Positions 1 to 8,770 of a DNA stretch of 64,000 nucleotides are shown here, piece by piece. Location: the NCBI GenBank assembly GCA_963765625.1, contig CAVXXD010000012.1, positions 372,001 to 436,000 of the forward strand, read 5' to 3'. The position numbers and the translations under genes are program-made. Origin of the DNA: CAVXXD01 sp963765625. Lineage in GTDB: Bacteria; Actinomycetota; Geothermincolia; Geothermincolales; Geothermincolaceae. The notes beneath the pieces were generated by a model. It searched no databases, was not told the DNA's origin, and was given only the letters and a program-made list of their open reading frames with translations. The number at the start of each line of letters is the position of its first letter. The stretch's first letter is position 1.

Positions 1-627
1 CTTCAGGCTCATGACCTGATCGCAGAAAAGGCCGATGAAGAGGGCCTCATCAAGATCCAGCCCCCTTATCTCCGCGAAGTTCCTGATTCCCTTGAGGACG
101 CAGGGGGTAGCGACAATGATGGTCCTTGCCCCGCTCCTGAGGTTCTCCACAAGATCATAAGCGGAAGCCGGGACGTACTTCGATTTTGCCGCACCGACAA
201 TCCGGATGGGGTCACTGGTCAACTGTATCCTGGGGATACCGCTCGAAGACCCGATGTTATCCAGAACGGATACGGAATCATACATGCCCTGGCCGAGGAG
301 ATCGAGGAGCATGCCGGTCACTAACCCGCCACTCGTGGACCCGGCAAGAAGGTTATTATCCCTCGACTTGGCGGCGACGCATCTGACGCTCCTTTCCGGC
401 AGGACGCCGGGAGGGGAAGGGGTCTCTTCGTCCGTGACGGTTGTACGGCGGCCGGGACAGGCCTCGTGGCAAATACCGCAACCAGTGCACTTCGCTCCAT
501 CAATAACCGGTAGATACTGTCCGCCGTGCCTGGTCATGCGTATCGCGCCGGAGGGGCATACGGCCCTGCATATCTCGCATGAAACGCAGAGCTTGTCTCG
601 CAGGATGACGCCGATATCGTCACTCAT
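1..627 (-). CDS. FrhB/FdhB-type F420 hydrogenase beta-subunit family protein (C-terminus beyond window)
   Basis: The frame stays open from the ATG at 627 to the window edge, giving 209 residues and no stop. Two 4Fe-4S motifs lie at the N-terminus (CVSCEICRAVCP, then CTGCGICHEACP), followed by LAGSTSGGLVTGMLLDLL, ATPCVLKGIR and a final IGLFCDQ, the pattern of coenzyme F420 hydrogenase/dehydrogenase beta subunits. Such proteins use FAD and iron-sulfur clusters, and related copies occur in polysaccharide loci beside pyruvyl transferases. The flippase 62 bp upstream on the same strand fits that context. An AAGGAG site precedes the start. The substrate is unknown and F420 use is not shown. Confidence 0.82.
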   Translation of the reverse strand, partial: MSDDIGVILRDKLCVSCEICRAVCPSGAIRMTRHGGQYLPVIDGAKCTGCGICHEACPGRRTTVTDEETPSPPGVLPERSVRCVAAKSRDNNLLAGSTSGGLVTGMLLDLLGQGMYDSVSVLDNIGSSSGIPRIQLTSDPIRIVGAAKSKYVPASAYDLVENLRSGARTIIVATPCVLKGIRNFAEIRGLDLDEALFIGLFCDQVMSLK

Positions 628-689
628 AGGACACCAACTCCTTGGAGCGAACTTGCTCCTTCCCCGTTTTCAATCTTTATTCTATTCTC

Positions 690-2147
690 TCACCCTTCGT
701 CTTTTCCTCGAAAATATCCCCAGTACTCGGAGATCAGGGTTTTTTCAGTCAACCAGACAAGCAGTGAGTAAAGGGCTACTCCCACCGTGATCAGTATCCC
801 GAATTGCAGGGGGTTATTGGTCATGACGTTGTCCAGCGCCACGTGGAATGCGTAGACAACCATCCCCGTGCAGGCGCATATGGCAAAGGGGGAAGCCAGC
901 CTGGACAGGTATTCAAGCGGCTTCATGTTGATGATGATCCGCAGGATGATCAGGTTCGCGATGAACCAGAGGGCGGTAACGCAGACCTCCGACCATGCCA
1001 TCACGATAGCCCCATGTTGCGCGGCGAGCCAGAATGCCACCGTAGATATTCCCGCGATAAAGATGTTCTTGAAGAACAGGATGTCGGCGCGCCCCTTAGC
1101 GAGCAGGACGGAACCGGAGGGGTTATTGAGGGCCCTGAGAACCCCCAGGAGGGACAGGATCTGCACGAGCGGCACGGCTTCTTCCCAGTTGGCCCCGAAG
1201 AAGAGGGGGATAAGTACAGACGCTGTCGCGGCCAGGATCGCCAGGACGGGAAAGGAAACGAGCGCAATGACTTTCGAGAGTTCTATGTACCCCCTGCTGA
1301 GCGCGCTGTCGTCCTTCTGCTTCTTGGCGAATATCGGAAATGCGACCCTGGTCAGAATGGGATTTATTTTATTGAGGGGCATGACCACCATCTGATACGC
1401 GAGCATGTAGATGCCCAGCGTACTGGAACCCAGGACCCTGCCGACAATGATGTAATCGATGTTGGTCATGAAATAGTTCAAGGACTTTGTCCCCATCTGG
1501 AAGAAACCGAAACCGATGAAGTCTCTCAGGTCGTAGAACCGGAAATGCAACCCCGGGCGCCATTCGCTCCAGCCCATCCACACCAGCAAGGCGGTGCCGC
1601 ATATGGAATTCGCCAGTTGGCCGTATATCAAGGAATAGGCACCGCAGTCGAGCGCGGCGGTTGTTATGGCAACCGTTACCCCCACAACACTGGCTGTTAC
1701 GTTCACTACGGCCAGCCGCTTGAAAAGAAGCTCCTTTTGAAGCAGCATCTGGAACTGTTGGCCTATCGGGATTATCAGGAATGTACAGGCGGACAATATG
1801 ACCATATTCTTCAAAGCCGGCTCGTTGTAGAACCGTGAAACAAGCGGAGACACCAGCACTATGATCCCGAACAAGAAAATGCCAGCGATGATATTGAGCC
1901 AGTAGAGGCTGGAGAGCTGGTCCTGGCTGGCGTCCTGTTTCCATATGACCGCGTTGCCCATCCCCATGTCTACGAAAGCCTGGCTGAAGCCTATGACGAC
2001 AATCACCATTCCCGCAAGCCCGAAGTCGCTCGGCTGAAGAAGCCTGGCGAGAACGACGAGTTGCCCATACTGGAGCAGGGTGGTCGCGATGGTGTCGGCT
2101 CCGGTCCACTTGACCCCGCTGACCGCGCTGGCGCGAAAGGAAGGCAT
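690..2147 (-). CDS. Wzx/WzxC-type polysaccharide flippase
   Basis: A 485-residue integral membrane protein with about 12 to 14 hydrophobic segments. The N-terminal pattern (VKWTGADTIATTLLQYGQ, then ARLLQPSDFGLAGM) is typical of the MOP-superfamily lipopolysaccharide exporters related to colanic-acid WzxC, whose usual length is about 490 residues. The family moves lipid-linked oligosaccharide repeat units across the cytoplasmic membrane. It lies upstream of the FrhB-like gene on the same strand, probably in one transcript. The start follows a weak GAAGGG site. The transported glycan cannot be inferred because the rest of the locus lies outside the window. Confidence 0.88.
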   Translation of the reverse strand: MPSFRASAVSGVKWTGADTIATTLLQYGQLVVLARLLQPSDFGLAGMVIVVIGFSQAFVDMGMGNAVIWKQDASQDQLSSLYWLNIIAGIFLFGIIVLVSPLVSRFYNEPALKNMVILSACTFLIIPIGQQFQMLLQKELLFKRLAVVNVTASVVGVTVAITTAALDCGAYSLIYGQLANSICGTALLVWMGWSEWRPGLHFRFYDLRDFIGFGFFQMGTKSLNYFMTNIDYIIVGRVLGSSTLGIYMLAYQMVVMPLNKINPILTRVAFPIFAKKQKDDSALSRGYIELSKVIALVSFPVLAILAATASVLIPLFFGANWEEAVPLVQILSLLGVLRALNNPSGSVLLAKGRADILFFKNIFIAGISTVAFWLAAQHGAIVMAWSEVCVTALWFIANLIILRIIINMKPLEYLSRLASPFAICACTGMVVYAFHVALDNVMTNNPLQFGILITVGVALYSLLVWLTEKTLISEYWGYFRGKDEG

Positions 2148-2529
2148 TAACCCTTCACCACCACGTTGTTACATTCCCGCGTCATGGGACCACCTCTTCT
2201 ATTCCTGATCCGAGGGGGCCGAACGGAATTCTTCCATGTATCTTGTCCAACCTGGTTAATGCCAATAAGTAAAAAGGTGCCGGTAGGGAGCTGTTGCAAC
2301 GTTGAACATCCTATAAGCCCGCTAGGGGCTCGTCCCGTTCGACCTGCTAGAACATATTATACATAGATATCCCGGGAGTTGCCGGTGTGGCCCTGTGTTA
2401 TAATGTATCGGGTCTGACCGCCTGACCACCTGTTTTGACGGCGGGGGCTGCCATCCATTCACGGTTTTTCATCACCGACCCCCCTGAAAAGACCCGAGGT
2501 AAAAACAATTCGCTCGAAGGAGGGAGAAC
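2148..2529. other. Divergent intergenic region without a recognisable gene
   Basis: This 382-bp gap separates the minus-strand flippase from the plus-strand FMN reductase. The short open frames in it have no family resemblance and no ribosome site. A small dyad (AGCCC, 5-nt loop, GGGCT on the minus strand near 2315-2335) and several AT-rich boxes are visible. I see no riboswitch I can name. It should hold promoters for both directions. Confidence 0.5.
2396..2404 (+). promoter_or_regulatory. Extended -10 promoter for the FMN reductase gene
   Basis: TGTTATAAT matches the extended -10 consensus TGnTATAAT exactly. A TTGCCG box lies only 14 bp upstream, too close to be a good -35, so the extended -10 would carry recognition. 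It would give a leader of about 120 nt before the start at 2530. Confidence 0.45.
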
Positions 2530-3120
2530 ATGTACCTGCTGGCTATCAACGGCAGCCCCCTGAAAAAGGGCAACACCGCCCACCTCCTGGAGCTGGTGCT
2601 CCAGGCTGCCCGGGAGGAAGGGGTCCAGACCCGCCTCCTGCACGTCATGGACGCCCTCAAGGACCAGAAACGGCCCTACTGCGTGGCCTGCTCCAGCCCC
2701 TGCAAGGAGCTCTGCCACGAAGAAGACCCCCGACTCAGGGAAGCGGTCGACCTGCTGGAAGGCTGCGGCGGCCTGGTGCTGGGCAGCCCCGTCTACTTCG
2801 GGACAGTCAGCGGGCAGCTCAAGTCGTTCTGGGACAAAACCCGGGCCGCCCGTACCCGTCACTCCCTGGTAGGGAAGGCGGGGGCCGCCGTCAGCGTGGG
2901 GGCGTCCCGCTTCGGGGGGCAGGAGACCACCCTGCGCGCTCTGCACGACATGATGATCATCCACGGCATGTACATAGTGGGTGACGGCAACATGGCCGAC
3001 GATGCCGGTCATCACGGGGTATGCGCCCAGCGCCCGGCGGCCGAGGACGACTACGCGGCCGGGCGGGCCGGCGTTCTGGGGCGGCGTTTGGCCCTTGAGG
3101 TGAAGGCCGGCAGGCCGTGA
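2530..3120 (+). CDS. NADPH-dependent FMN reductase / multimeric flavodoxin family protein
   Basis: A 196-residue flavodoxin-fold protein. The N-terminal YLLAINGSPLKKGNTAHLLE is the phosphate-binding loop of the family, and LVLGSPVYFGTVSGQLKSFWD is the conserved flavin-binding segment. Cys residues in VACSSPCKELC occupy the place where many iron-sulfur flavoproteins of this group carry a CxxC-type motif, so a cluster is possible but unproven. A GAAGGAGG site precedes the ATG. The stop overlaps the GTG that opens the dgt frame, so the genes are probably co-transcribed. The physiological substrate is unknown. Confidence 0.8.
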   Translation: MYLLAINGSPLKKGNTAHLLELVLQAAREEGVQTRLLHVMDALKDQKRPYCVACSSPCKELCHEEDPRLREAVDLLEGCGGLVLGSPVYFGTVSGQLKSFWDKTRAARTRHSLVGKAGAAVSVGASRFGGQETTLRALHDMMIIHGMYIVGDGNMADDAGHHGVCAQRPAAEDDYAAGRAGVLGRRLALEVKAGRP

Positions 3121-4133
3121 CCATGACCATCCGCGAAGAGATCGAAGCCCGGGAGGATCGCGAACTCTCGTCCCGCGCCGCCCGCAGCGCTGCCAGCCTC
3201 GGCCGGGAGCGCCCGGAGGAGCCGGACCCCGTCCGCACCAGCTTCATGCGAGATCGTGACCGCATCATCCACTGCAAGTCCTTCCGGCGCTTGAAGCACA
3301 AAACCCAGGTCTTCCTGGCCCCCGAGGACGACCATTACCGCACCCGCCTCACCCACACCCTGGAGGTGGCCCAGATCTCGCGCACCATCGCCCGGGCCCT
3401 GCGCCTCAACGAGGACCTCACCGAGGCCATCGCCCTCGGCCACGACCTGGGGCATACCCCCTTCGGCCATATGGGGGAAGAGGCCTTCCACGACCTGGTC
3501 GACCCGCCTTTCTGCCACAACGTCCAGAGCCTGCGCATGGTGGAAGTGTTGGAATACGAGGGGAAAGGGCTCAACTTGACCAGGGAAGTGCGTGACGGCA
3601 TCCTCAACCACACCGGGAGCGGCATACCGTTTACCCTGGAGGGGAGGATCGTGAAAACGGCCGACCGTATCGCCTACGTCAACCACGACCTGGACGACGC
3701 TCTGCGGGCCGGCATAATCTCAGACGACGACTTTCCCGACTCTACCCTGGAAATATTAGGCCGGCACCACTCTCAGCGCATCAATACCCTGGTCCGGGAC
3801 ATGATCGATGAGAGCCTGGGCTCGGGCGACATCCTCCAGAGCGAGCGGGTGGCCCTGGCCATGGACGAGCTGCGCAGCTTCCTCTTCGAGCGCGTCTACA
3901 TCGGGTCGGTGGCCAAGCGGGAACAGGACAAGGCCATCTGGGTGCTCCGGCAGCTCTTTGACTATTACATGAACAATCCCGGGGAGATGCCGCACGAGTT
4001 CATCTACGACTCGGAGCCTCTGGCGGTGCGGGTCATCGACTACGTGGCCGGCATGACCGACCACTACGCCTTGAGCAAGTTCAACAAGTGCTTCCTGCCC
4101 AGCGTGTGGAAGACCGACGACCCTCGGGAATAG
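3117..4133 (+). CDS. dgt: Deoxyguanosinetriphosphate triphosphohydrolase-like protein (HD domain)
   Basis: 338 residues, close to the bacterial short-form dGTPase-like proteins. These cleave dGTP or other dNTPs to the nucleoside and triphosphate. The HD-domain metal ligands are visible in THTLEVAQ and in ALGHDLGHTPFGHMGE, followed by the NHTGSG and KTADRIAYVNHDLDDA segments. The start may be the GTG at 3117, which overlaps the previous stop, or the ATG at 3123. The order dgt-dnaG is common in Actinobacteria. The dnaG start lies 7 bp after the stop, indicating translational coupling within a replication/transcription operon. Confidence 0.93.
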   Translation: MTMTIREEIEAREDRELSSRAARSAASLGRERPEEPDPVRTSFMRDRDRIIHCKSFRRLKHKTQVFLAPEDDHYRTRLTHTLEVAQISRTIARALRLNEDLTEAIALGHDLGHTPFGHMGEEAFHDLVDPPFCHNVQSLRMVEVLEYEGKGLNLTREVRDGILNHTGSGIPFTLEGRIVKTADRIAYVNHDLDDALRAGIISDDDFPDSTLEILGRHHSQRINTLVRDMIDESLGSGDILQSERVALAMDELRSFLFERVYIGSVAKREQDKAIWVLRQLFDYYMNNPGEMPHEFIYDSEPLAVRVIDYVAGMTDHYALSKFNKCFLPSVWKTDDPRE

Positions 4134-4140
4134 AGGTGAC

Positions 4141-5991
4141 ATGCCGGCCGGTAGGATCCGCGACAACGACATAGAGGAGCTGCGGGAGCGGGCGGACATC
4201 GTCGAGGTCATCTCGGAGTACGTCCAGCTGAAAAAGGCCGGCCGCTACATGAAGGGCCTCTGCCCCTTCCACGACGAGAAAACCCCCTCGTTCTCCGTCG
4301 ACCCCATCAAGCAGCTCTACCACTGTTTCGGCTGCGCCGAAGGTGGCAACGTCTACAGCTTCCTAATGAAAAAGGAAGGCCTGGAGTTCCGCGAGGCGGT
4401 GGAGCGCCTGGCCCAGCGGACCGGCTACCAGCTCACTTACGAGGGGACCGACCAGGAATTCCGCAAGCAGGAGGGGCGCAAGGAGCGCCTGGTCCGCCTG
4501 CACCGGCTGGCCGCCGACAGCTACGCGGAGCAGCTATACGCCGGTGCCGGGGCCAAGGCCCGCCGCTACCTGGAGGGGCGTGGCCTGGAGGAGGCCACCT
4601 GGAAGGAGTTCGGCCTGGGCTATTCTCCCCAGTCGTGGGACTTTCTCTACCGCCAGGCAGTGCAGGCCGGCTTCAACCCCCAGGAGATAGGGGAGTCCGG
4701 CCTTTTCGTCCGGGGGGAGCGAGGGGTATTCGATCGTTTCCGCAACCGCGTCATCTTTCCCATTGAGAGCACGCGGGACGAGGTCATCGGGCTGGGCGGG
4801 CGCATCATCGAGCAGGGTAAAAACGAACCCAAGTACATGAATTCGCCCGAGACCCCTATCTTCTTTAAAAGCAAGAACCTCTACGCCCTCAACCGGGCAC
4901 GTCGGGAGATAATGCGCCTGGGCTACGCCGTCATCGTCGAGGGCTACACCGATGTCATCTTCCTCTGGCAGGCGGGTATCCGCAACGCCGTGGCCACCCT
5001 GGGCACGGCCCTGGGAGAGGAGCATTTCCGCATGCTCTCACGCCTTACCAAAAAGGTGATCCTGGCCTTTGACGCCGACTCCGCCGGATTGGACGCCAGC
5101 GAGCGAGGCCTGGCCTATTTACTAACATTCGAGTTGGACTTCAGGGTTTTGCGCCTTCCCGCCGGCAAGGACCCCGCGGACTTCATCCGGGATGCCGGGA
5201 AGGAGGCATTCCTGCAGCTGGTGGATGAGAGCAAGAGCATTGTGGAGTTCGCCCTGGAGAAGACGCTATCGGCCTTCGACCCATCCGACCTGGCCTCCAG
5301 GCAGAAGGGAATAGAGGAATCCATAAACCTGATATTCAGGTTGAATGTTGAACTATCGGTGGACGAGCTGCTGAAAAAGGTAGCCGATTGGGCCGGCAGC
5401 GATTACCGCCCGGTGCAGGATTTCTATGCTTTGAAGCACCGGGAGAGGCTGGGCAGGCCTGGATCGGGGAAGGGCGCCGGAAAAGAGGCGCTGGCCGGCC
5501 TTCTCTCCGGCGATGTGCGGGCCGAAGAAGCTTTGCTGGGGATATTGCTACAGAATCCCTGGATGATTGACGAATATTACACCTGGCTGGATGAGGAGTT
5601 GTTCAGCCAGCCGTCCAGCCGTCTGGTGGTCAAGGCCATATCGGCCCTGTACGAGGAAGGAGAGGGGATAAGCCCCGATAGTGCGGCGGAGACGTTTTCA
5701 CACGATCTCCTGGAGCACTGCGAGAGCAAAGACAGCAAAAACCTTGTCATCTCCCTGATGTTCAGGGAAGAAGCAGGGGGCGACCAGGGGGAAGAGGCGC
5801 TTCAGGCGCTGGTGAGTGACCTTTTCGCCCGGCTGAAGGACTTTTATATCGAACGTCAAATTAGAGACTTAAAGAAGGAATTGGCCGGACTGGAATCCCT
5901 CGAGCAGCGCGACCATGAAAAGGAAGAAGAAAAGTCCCGGGAGATCTTTCTGCTGGAGAAGCGGATACAGGACGGCAGGAGAGACAAATAG
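4141..5991 (+). CDS. dnaG: DNA primase
   Basis: 616 residues. The N-terminal CHC2 zinc finger has C41, H44, C62 and C65, within CPFHDEKTPSFSVDP and YHCFGC. The central catalytic core includes the TOPRIM motifs VIVEGYTDVI (near residue 265) and AFDADSAGLDA (near 310), which hold the metal-binding acidic residues. The last 170 residues form an acidic, helical C-terminal region expected to bind the replicative helicase DnaB. The enzyme makes RNA primers for replication. The ATG follows an AGAGGTG site. It sits between dgt and sigA, the macromolecular-synthesis arrangement. Confidence 0.97.
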   Translation: MPAGRIRDNDIEELRERADIVEVISEYVQLKKAGRYMKGLCPFHDEKTPSFSVDPIKQLYHCFGCAEGGNVYSFLMKKEGLEFREAVERLAQRTGYQLTYEGTDQEFRKQEGRKERLVRLHRLAADSYAEQLYAGAGAKARRYLEGRGLEEATWKEFGLGYSPQSWDFLYRQAVQAGFNPQEIGESGLFVRGERGVFDRFRNRVIFPIESTRDEVIGLGGRIIEQGKNEPKYMNSPETPIFFKSKNLYALNRARREIMRLGYAVIVEGYTDVIFLWQAGIRNAVATLGTALGEEHFRMLSRLTKKVILAFDADSAGLDASERGLAYLLTFELDFRVLRLPAGKDPADFIRDAGKEAFLQLVDESKSIVEFALEKTLSAFDPSDLASRQKGIEESINLIFRLNVELSVDELLKKVADWAGSDYRPVQDFYALKHRERLGRPGSGKGAGKEALAGLLSGDVRAEEALLGILLQNPWMIDEYYTWLDEELFSQPSSRLVVKAISALYEEGEGISPDSAAETFSHDLLEHCESKDSKNLVISLMFREEAGGDQGEEALQALVSDLFARLKDFYIERQIRDLKKELAGLESLEQRDHEKEEEKSREIFLLEKRIQDGRRDK

Positions 5992-6018
5992 CCGGAATGG
6001 ATGATTTTGTTATTTTGG

Positions 6019-6047
6019 CTGACAAAGAGGAAAGAACTTCTTATAAT
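6019..6047 (+). promoter_or_regulatory. Sigma-70-type promoter of sigA
   Basis: CTGACA at 6019-6024 and TATAAT at 6042-6047 are separated by exactly 17 bp, the best promoter match in the window. It lies between the dnaG stop and the sigA start, so sigA can be transcribed independently of the upstream genes. Confidence 0.7.
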
Positions 6048-6100
6048 GTAAAATCCTGGTTATTTGCCGGGGATTTGAGAAGAAAGATGATGATCAGCCC

Positions 6101-7309
6101 ATGGTGGACTGGAAAGAGATCGATTACGACGAGGTAAAGGAACTGCTCAGCCGCGGGCAGAGCCGCGGCGTTCTCGCGCAGGAGGAGATAGCGGACGCCC
6201 TGGACGAGCTGGACCTGACCCCGGACCAGATCGACAATATCTATGCTCTCATCAACGAACTGGGTATCGAGATAGTGGAAGGGCCCTCCGCCGAATCCCT
6301 TCGGACCATGGAGATGGAGGCCGAAGAGTACGAGGAGGAGGAGGAAGAGGAGGAAGAGAAAGAAGCCGAAGAAGACCTCGATCTCGCCCTGCGCGTTCCC
6401 ACCAACGATCCCGTTCGGATGTACTTAAAGGAGATCGGCAAGGTCCCACTGCTCACCGCTGCCAAGGAGGTGGACCTGGCCAAAAAGATCGAGGCGGGCG
6501 AGGAAGCCAGCCAGCGCCTGGGCGCGGCCTCGGGCGAGCTGTCGCGGGAGGAGATACGCGTGCTGCGCCGCCGGGAGCGCGAAGGTCAGGAGGCCAAGCG
6601 CAAACTGGTGGAGGCCAACCTGCGGCTGGTCGTCTCCATCGCCAAGCGCTATGTCGGGAGGGGCATGCTCTTCCTCGACCTCATCCAGGAAGGCAATCTC
6701 GGCCTGATCCGTGCCGTAGAGAAGTTCGACTTCCGCAAGGGTTTCAAGTTCTCCACCTACGCCACCTGGTGGATACGCCAGGCCATCACCCGGGCCATCG
6801 CCGATCAGGCACGCACTATCCGCATCCCCGTGCACATGGTGGAGACCATCAACAAGCTCATCCGGGTGCAGCGCCAGCTCCTGCAGGAACTGGGACGGGA
6901 GCCCACCCCGGAGGAGATCGCCGAGCAGATGGAGCTCACCCCGGAGAAGGTGCGGGAGATACTAAAGGTCTCCCAGGAACCCGTTTCCCTGGAGACCCCC
7001 ATCGGCGAGGAGGAGGACTCCCACCTCGGGGACTTCATCGAGGATTCCGACGCGGTGGTACCCATCGACGCCGCCTCCTTCATCCTGCTGCAGGAGCAGC
7101 TGGAGAGCGTGCTGGACACCTTGAACGACCGCGAAAAGCAGGTCATCCGCCTGCGCTTCGGCCTCATCGACGGCCATCCCCACACCCTGGAGGAAGTAGG
7201 ACGGGAGTTCGGGGTCACCCGCGAGCGCATCCGCCAGATCGAGTCCAAGACCCTCTCCAAACTGCGCCACCCCTCGCGCAGCCAGAAGCTCAAGGACTAC
7301 CTCGAGTAG
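6101..7309 (+). CDS. sigA: Principal RNA polymerase sigma factor (RpoD/SigA)
   Basis: 402 residues. Region 1.1 is short and is followed by a strongly acidic run of glutamates near residues 75-90. Region 1.2 begins at DPVRMYLKEIGKVPLL. Region 2 contains VVSIAKRYVGRGMLFLDLIQ and FSTYATWWIRQAITRAI, which bind core enzyme and melt the -10. Region 4 ends with LEEVGREFGVTRERIRQIE, the -35 recognition helix. This is the full set expected of a housekeeping sigma70. The ATG at 6101 is the only in-frame start with a purine-rich site (GAGAAGAAAG) upstream. It has its own promoter. Confidence 0.97.
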   Translation: MVDWKEIDYDEVKELLSRGQSRGVLAQEEIADALDELDLTPDQIDNIYALINELGIEIVEGPSAESLRTMEMEAEEYEEEEEEEEEKEAEEDLDLALRVPTNDPVRMYLKEIGKVPLLTAAKEVDLAKKIEAGEEASQRLGAASGELSREEIRVLRRREREGQEAKRKLVEANLRLVVSIAKRYVGRGMLFLDLIQEGNLGLIRAVEKFDFRKGFKFSTYATWWIRQAITRAIADQARTIRIPVHMVETINKLIRVQRQLLQELGREPTPEEIAEQMELTPEKVREILKVSQEPVSLETPIGEEEDSHLGDFIEDSDAVVPIDAASFILLQEQLESVLDTLNDREKQVIRLRFGLIDGHPHTLEEVGREFGVTRERIRQIESKTLSKLRHPSRSQKLKDYLE

Positions 7310-7351
7310 AACAACTTCACGTTGTCACGTGTTCATAAGAAGGAGCCGGTG

Positions 7352-7957
7352 ATGTACGTCTGCCCGCGATGCGAGCGCGAGATGAAAAGCGTGAACGCCG
7401 GAGTCCTGGACGTCCAGGCCTGCCCCGCCTGCCGGGGGCTGTGGCTGGACGGCGACGGGTTCCATCGCGCCCTGCGGATGAGTGAAGCCGATCTTGCCGC
7501 TGTCACCGGCTACGCCGGTCCGCCGGCCCCGTTATCCCTGGTCCTTGATCATCCGCCCGCCTTCTGCCCCCGGTGCTCCCAACCCTTGAACCCCCAGCGG
7601 TTCGACCTGGGGCTGGCCGTGATCATCGACATCTGCCCGCTGGGCCATGGCATCTGGCTGGACGAGGGGGAGCTGGAAGCCGCCGCGGCGTTCCACAAGC
7701 GAAACCAGTCTCACCTCGCCTGCGAAGAGCGCCTGCTTCCCTGGAGCGAAGCGCACCGGGAAGAAGTGGAAGCTGAAAAGGTCAGGGAGAATCTGGCCAG
7801 AGGGGAGCGGGACCTGTTGGTGGCGGATGTTCTGATGAAAGTGGTCGGAACTGCCGCGGCCGCCGGCCTGATCGCTCTCGATGCCTACACAGGCTCCGGT
7901 CCCGCCGGTCTGTCTGTCCTGAGGGAGATGTTCCGCGGCCGGGGAAGAGCGCGCTAG
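7352..7957 (+). CDS. Zinc-ribbon protein with two TFIIB-type zinc fingers
   Basis: 201 residues from the ATG at 7352, which follows AAGGAG; an upstream TTG at 7322 would add ten residues without a ribosome site. Two similar CxxC...CP modules are visible: YVCPRCEREM with QACPACRGLWLDGDG, and AFCPRCSQPL with DICPLGHGIWLDEGELE. The second copy has lost its last Cys (CPLGH). The WLD segment with an acidic tail is typical of the zf-TFIIB family. The C-terminus is hydrophobic between about residues 157 and 178. The function is unknown. It follows sigA by 42 bp and may share its transcript. Confidence 0.72.
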   Translation: MYVCPRCEREMKSVNAGVLDVQACPACRGLWLDGDGFHRALRMSEADLAAVTGYAGPPAPLSLVLDHPPAFCPRCSQPLNPQRFDLGLAVIIDICPLGHGIWLDEGELEAAAAFHKRNQSHLACEERLLPWSEAHREEVEAEKVRENLARGERDLLVADVLMKVVGTAAAAGLIALDAYTGSGPAGLSVLREMFRGRGRAR

Positions 7958-8730
7958 ACGTTTCCGGTGCTGATCTCGTACTGGCAGTACACGGAAACGA
8001 TCAGGAAGAGATACCCCACGTGCACCAGCAGGTCGGCCAGCTCCGTGGTCCGCACCATCCCCACCATGCGCAGCTGCGCCGTCAGGATGGTCTGCATGAC
8101 CACCGCGGCCAGGGCCAACGAGAGGAAGAGCCACGGCCGGCCCATGCGCCCCCGTCCCATGGTGGCGGCGATGAAGGTGGTCAGGAAGAGGGCCAGAAGT
8201 TGCACGGCCAGCGAGAATATGTCGGAGATGCGCACGGCCAGGTCCCCGCTGGAGGTGGCCAGGGGCACCATCACCACCGCCACGGTGGCCCCGGCCAGGA
8301 TGGCGAAGGACGGCATCAGCTTGAGGAAGTAGTCCCGCCGGAACTCGAAGCCCATGGAGCGGTAGCCGAAGTAGAGCATGAACACCACCACCAAAATGGG
8401 GATGAACACCAGCGTGTAGATGAGGAAGATGGTGTCCAGGGAGAAGACCTCACGGCCGGCATAGGCGTTGATGGTCTCCAGGGTGACGGCTACGGCGGCC
8501 AACGCCATGGACCCGAAGAGGATGGACCAGAAGCGGCGTACCAGGGACTTGCGGTCCAGCTTCCCCAGCAGCGGCACGACCACTGCCAGCAGTATCAGTA
8601 TGAGCAGCAGCCGGCAGGTGAATATGAGCCCGCCCAGCGCCTCTCCCGTCCAGAAACTCACCACGAACATTACCGCCGATACCGCGAATATGAAGATCGC
8701 CGCGGCCAACATGCTCCGGTAGTACTTCAT
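7954..8730 (-). CDS. Polytopic membrane protein of unknown function
   Basis: 258 residues from the ATG at 8730, preceded by AAGGAAAGG; the frame could open seven codons earlier at a GTG without a site. About seven or eight hydrophobic segments are visible, starting with MLAAAIFIFAVSAVMFVVSF. I recognise no family motif. The gene ends 4 bp inside the convergent zinc-ribbon gene. It begins 40 bp downstream of the lipoprotein gene on the same strand, so the two are probably co-transcribed. Confidence 0.65.
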   Translation of the reverse strand: MKYYRSMLAAAIFIFAVSAVMFVVSFWTGEALGGLIFTCRLLLILILLAVVVPLLGKLDRKSLVRRFWSILFGSMALAAVAVTLETINAYAGREVFSLDTIFLIYTLVFIPILVVVFMLYFGYRSMGFEFRRDYFLKLMPSFAILAGATVAVVMVPLATSSGDLAVRISDIFSLAVQLLALFLTTFIAATMGRGRMGRPWLFLSLALAAVVMQTILTAQLRMVGMVRTTELADLLVHVGYLFLIVSVYCQYEISTGNV

Positions 8731-8770
8731 CTTCCTTTCCTTTCGCTCCACCCGTATTATACCCTCTGGC

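Noticed and set aside
2166..2366. 66-codon open frame in the intergenic region
   Set aside because: No ribosome site, no homology, unusual composition.
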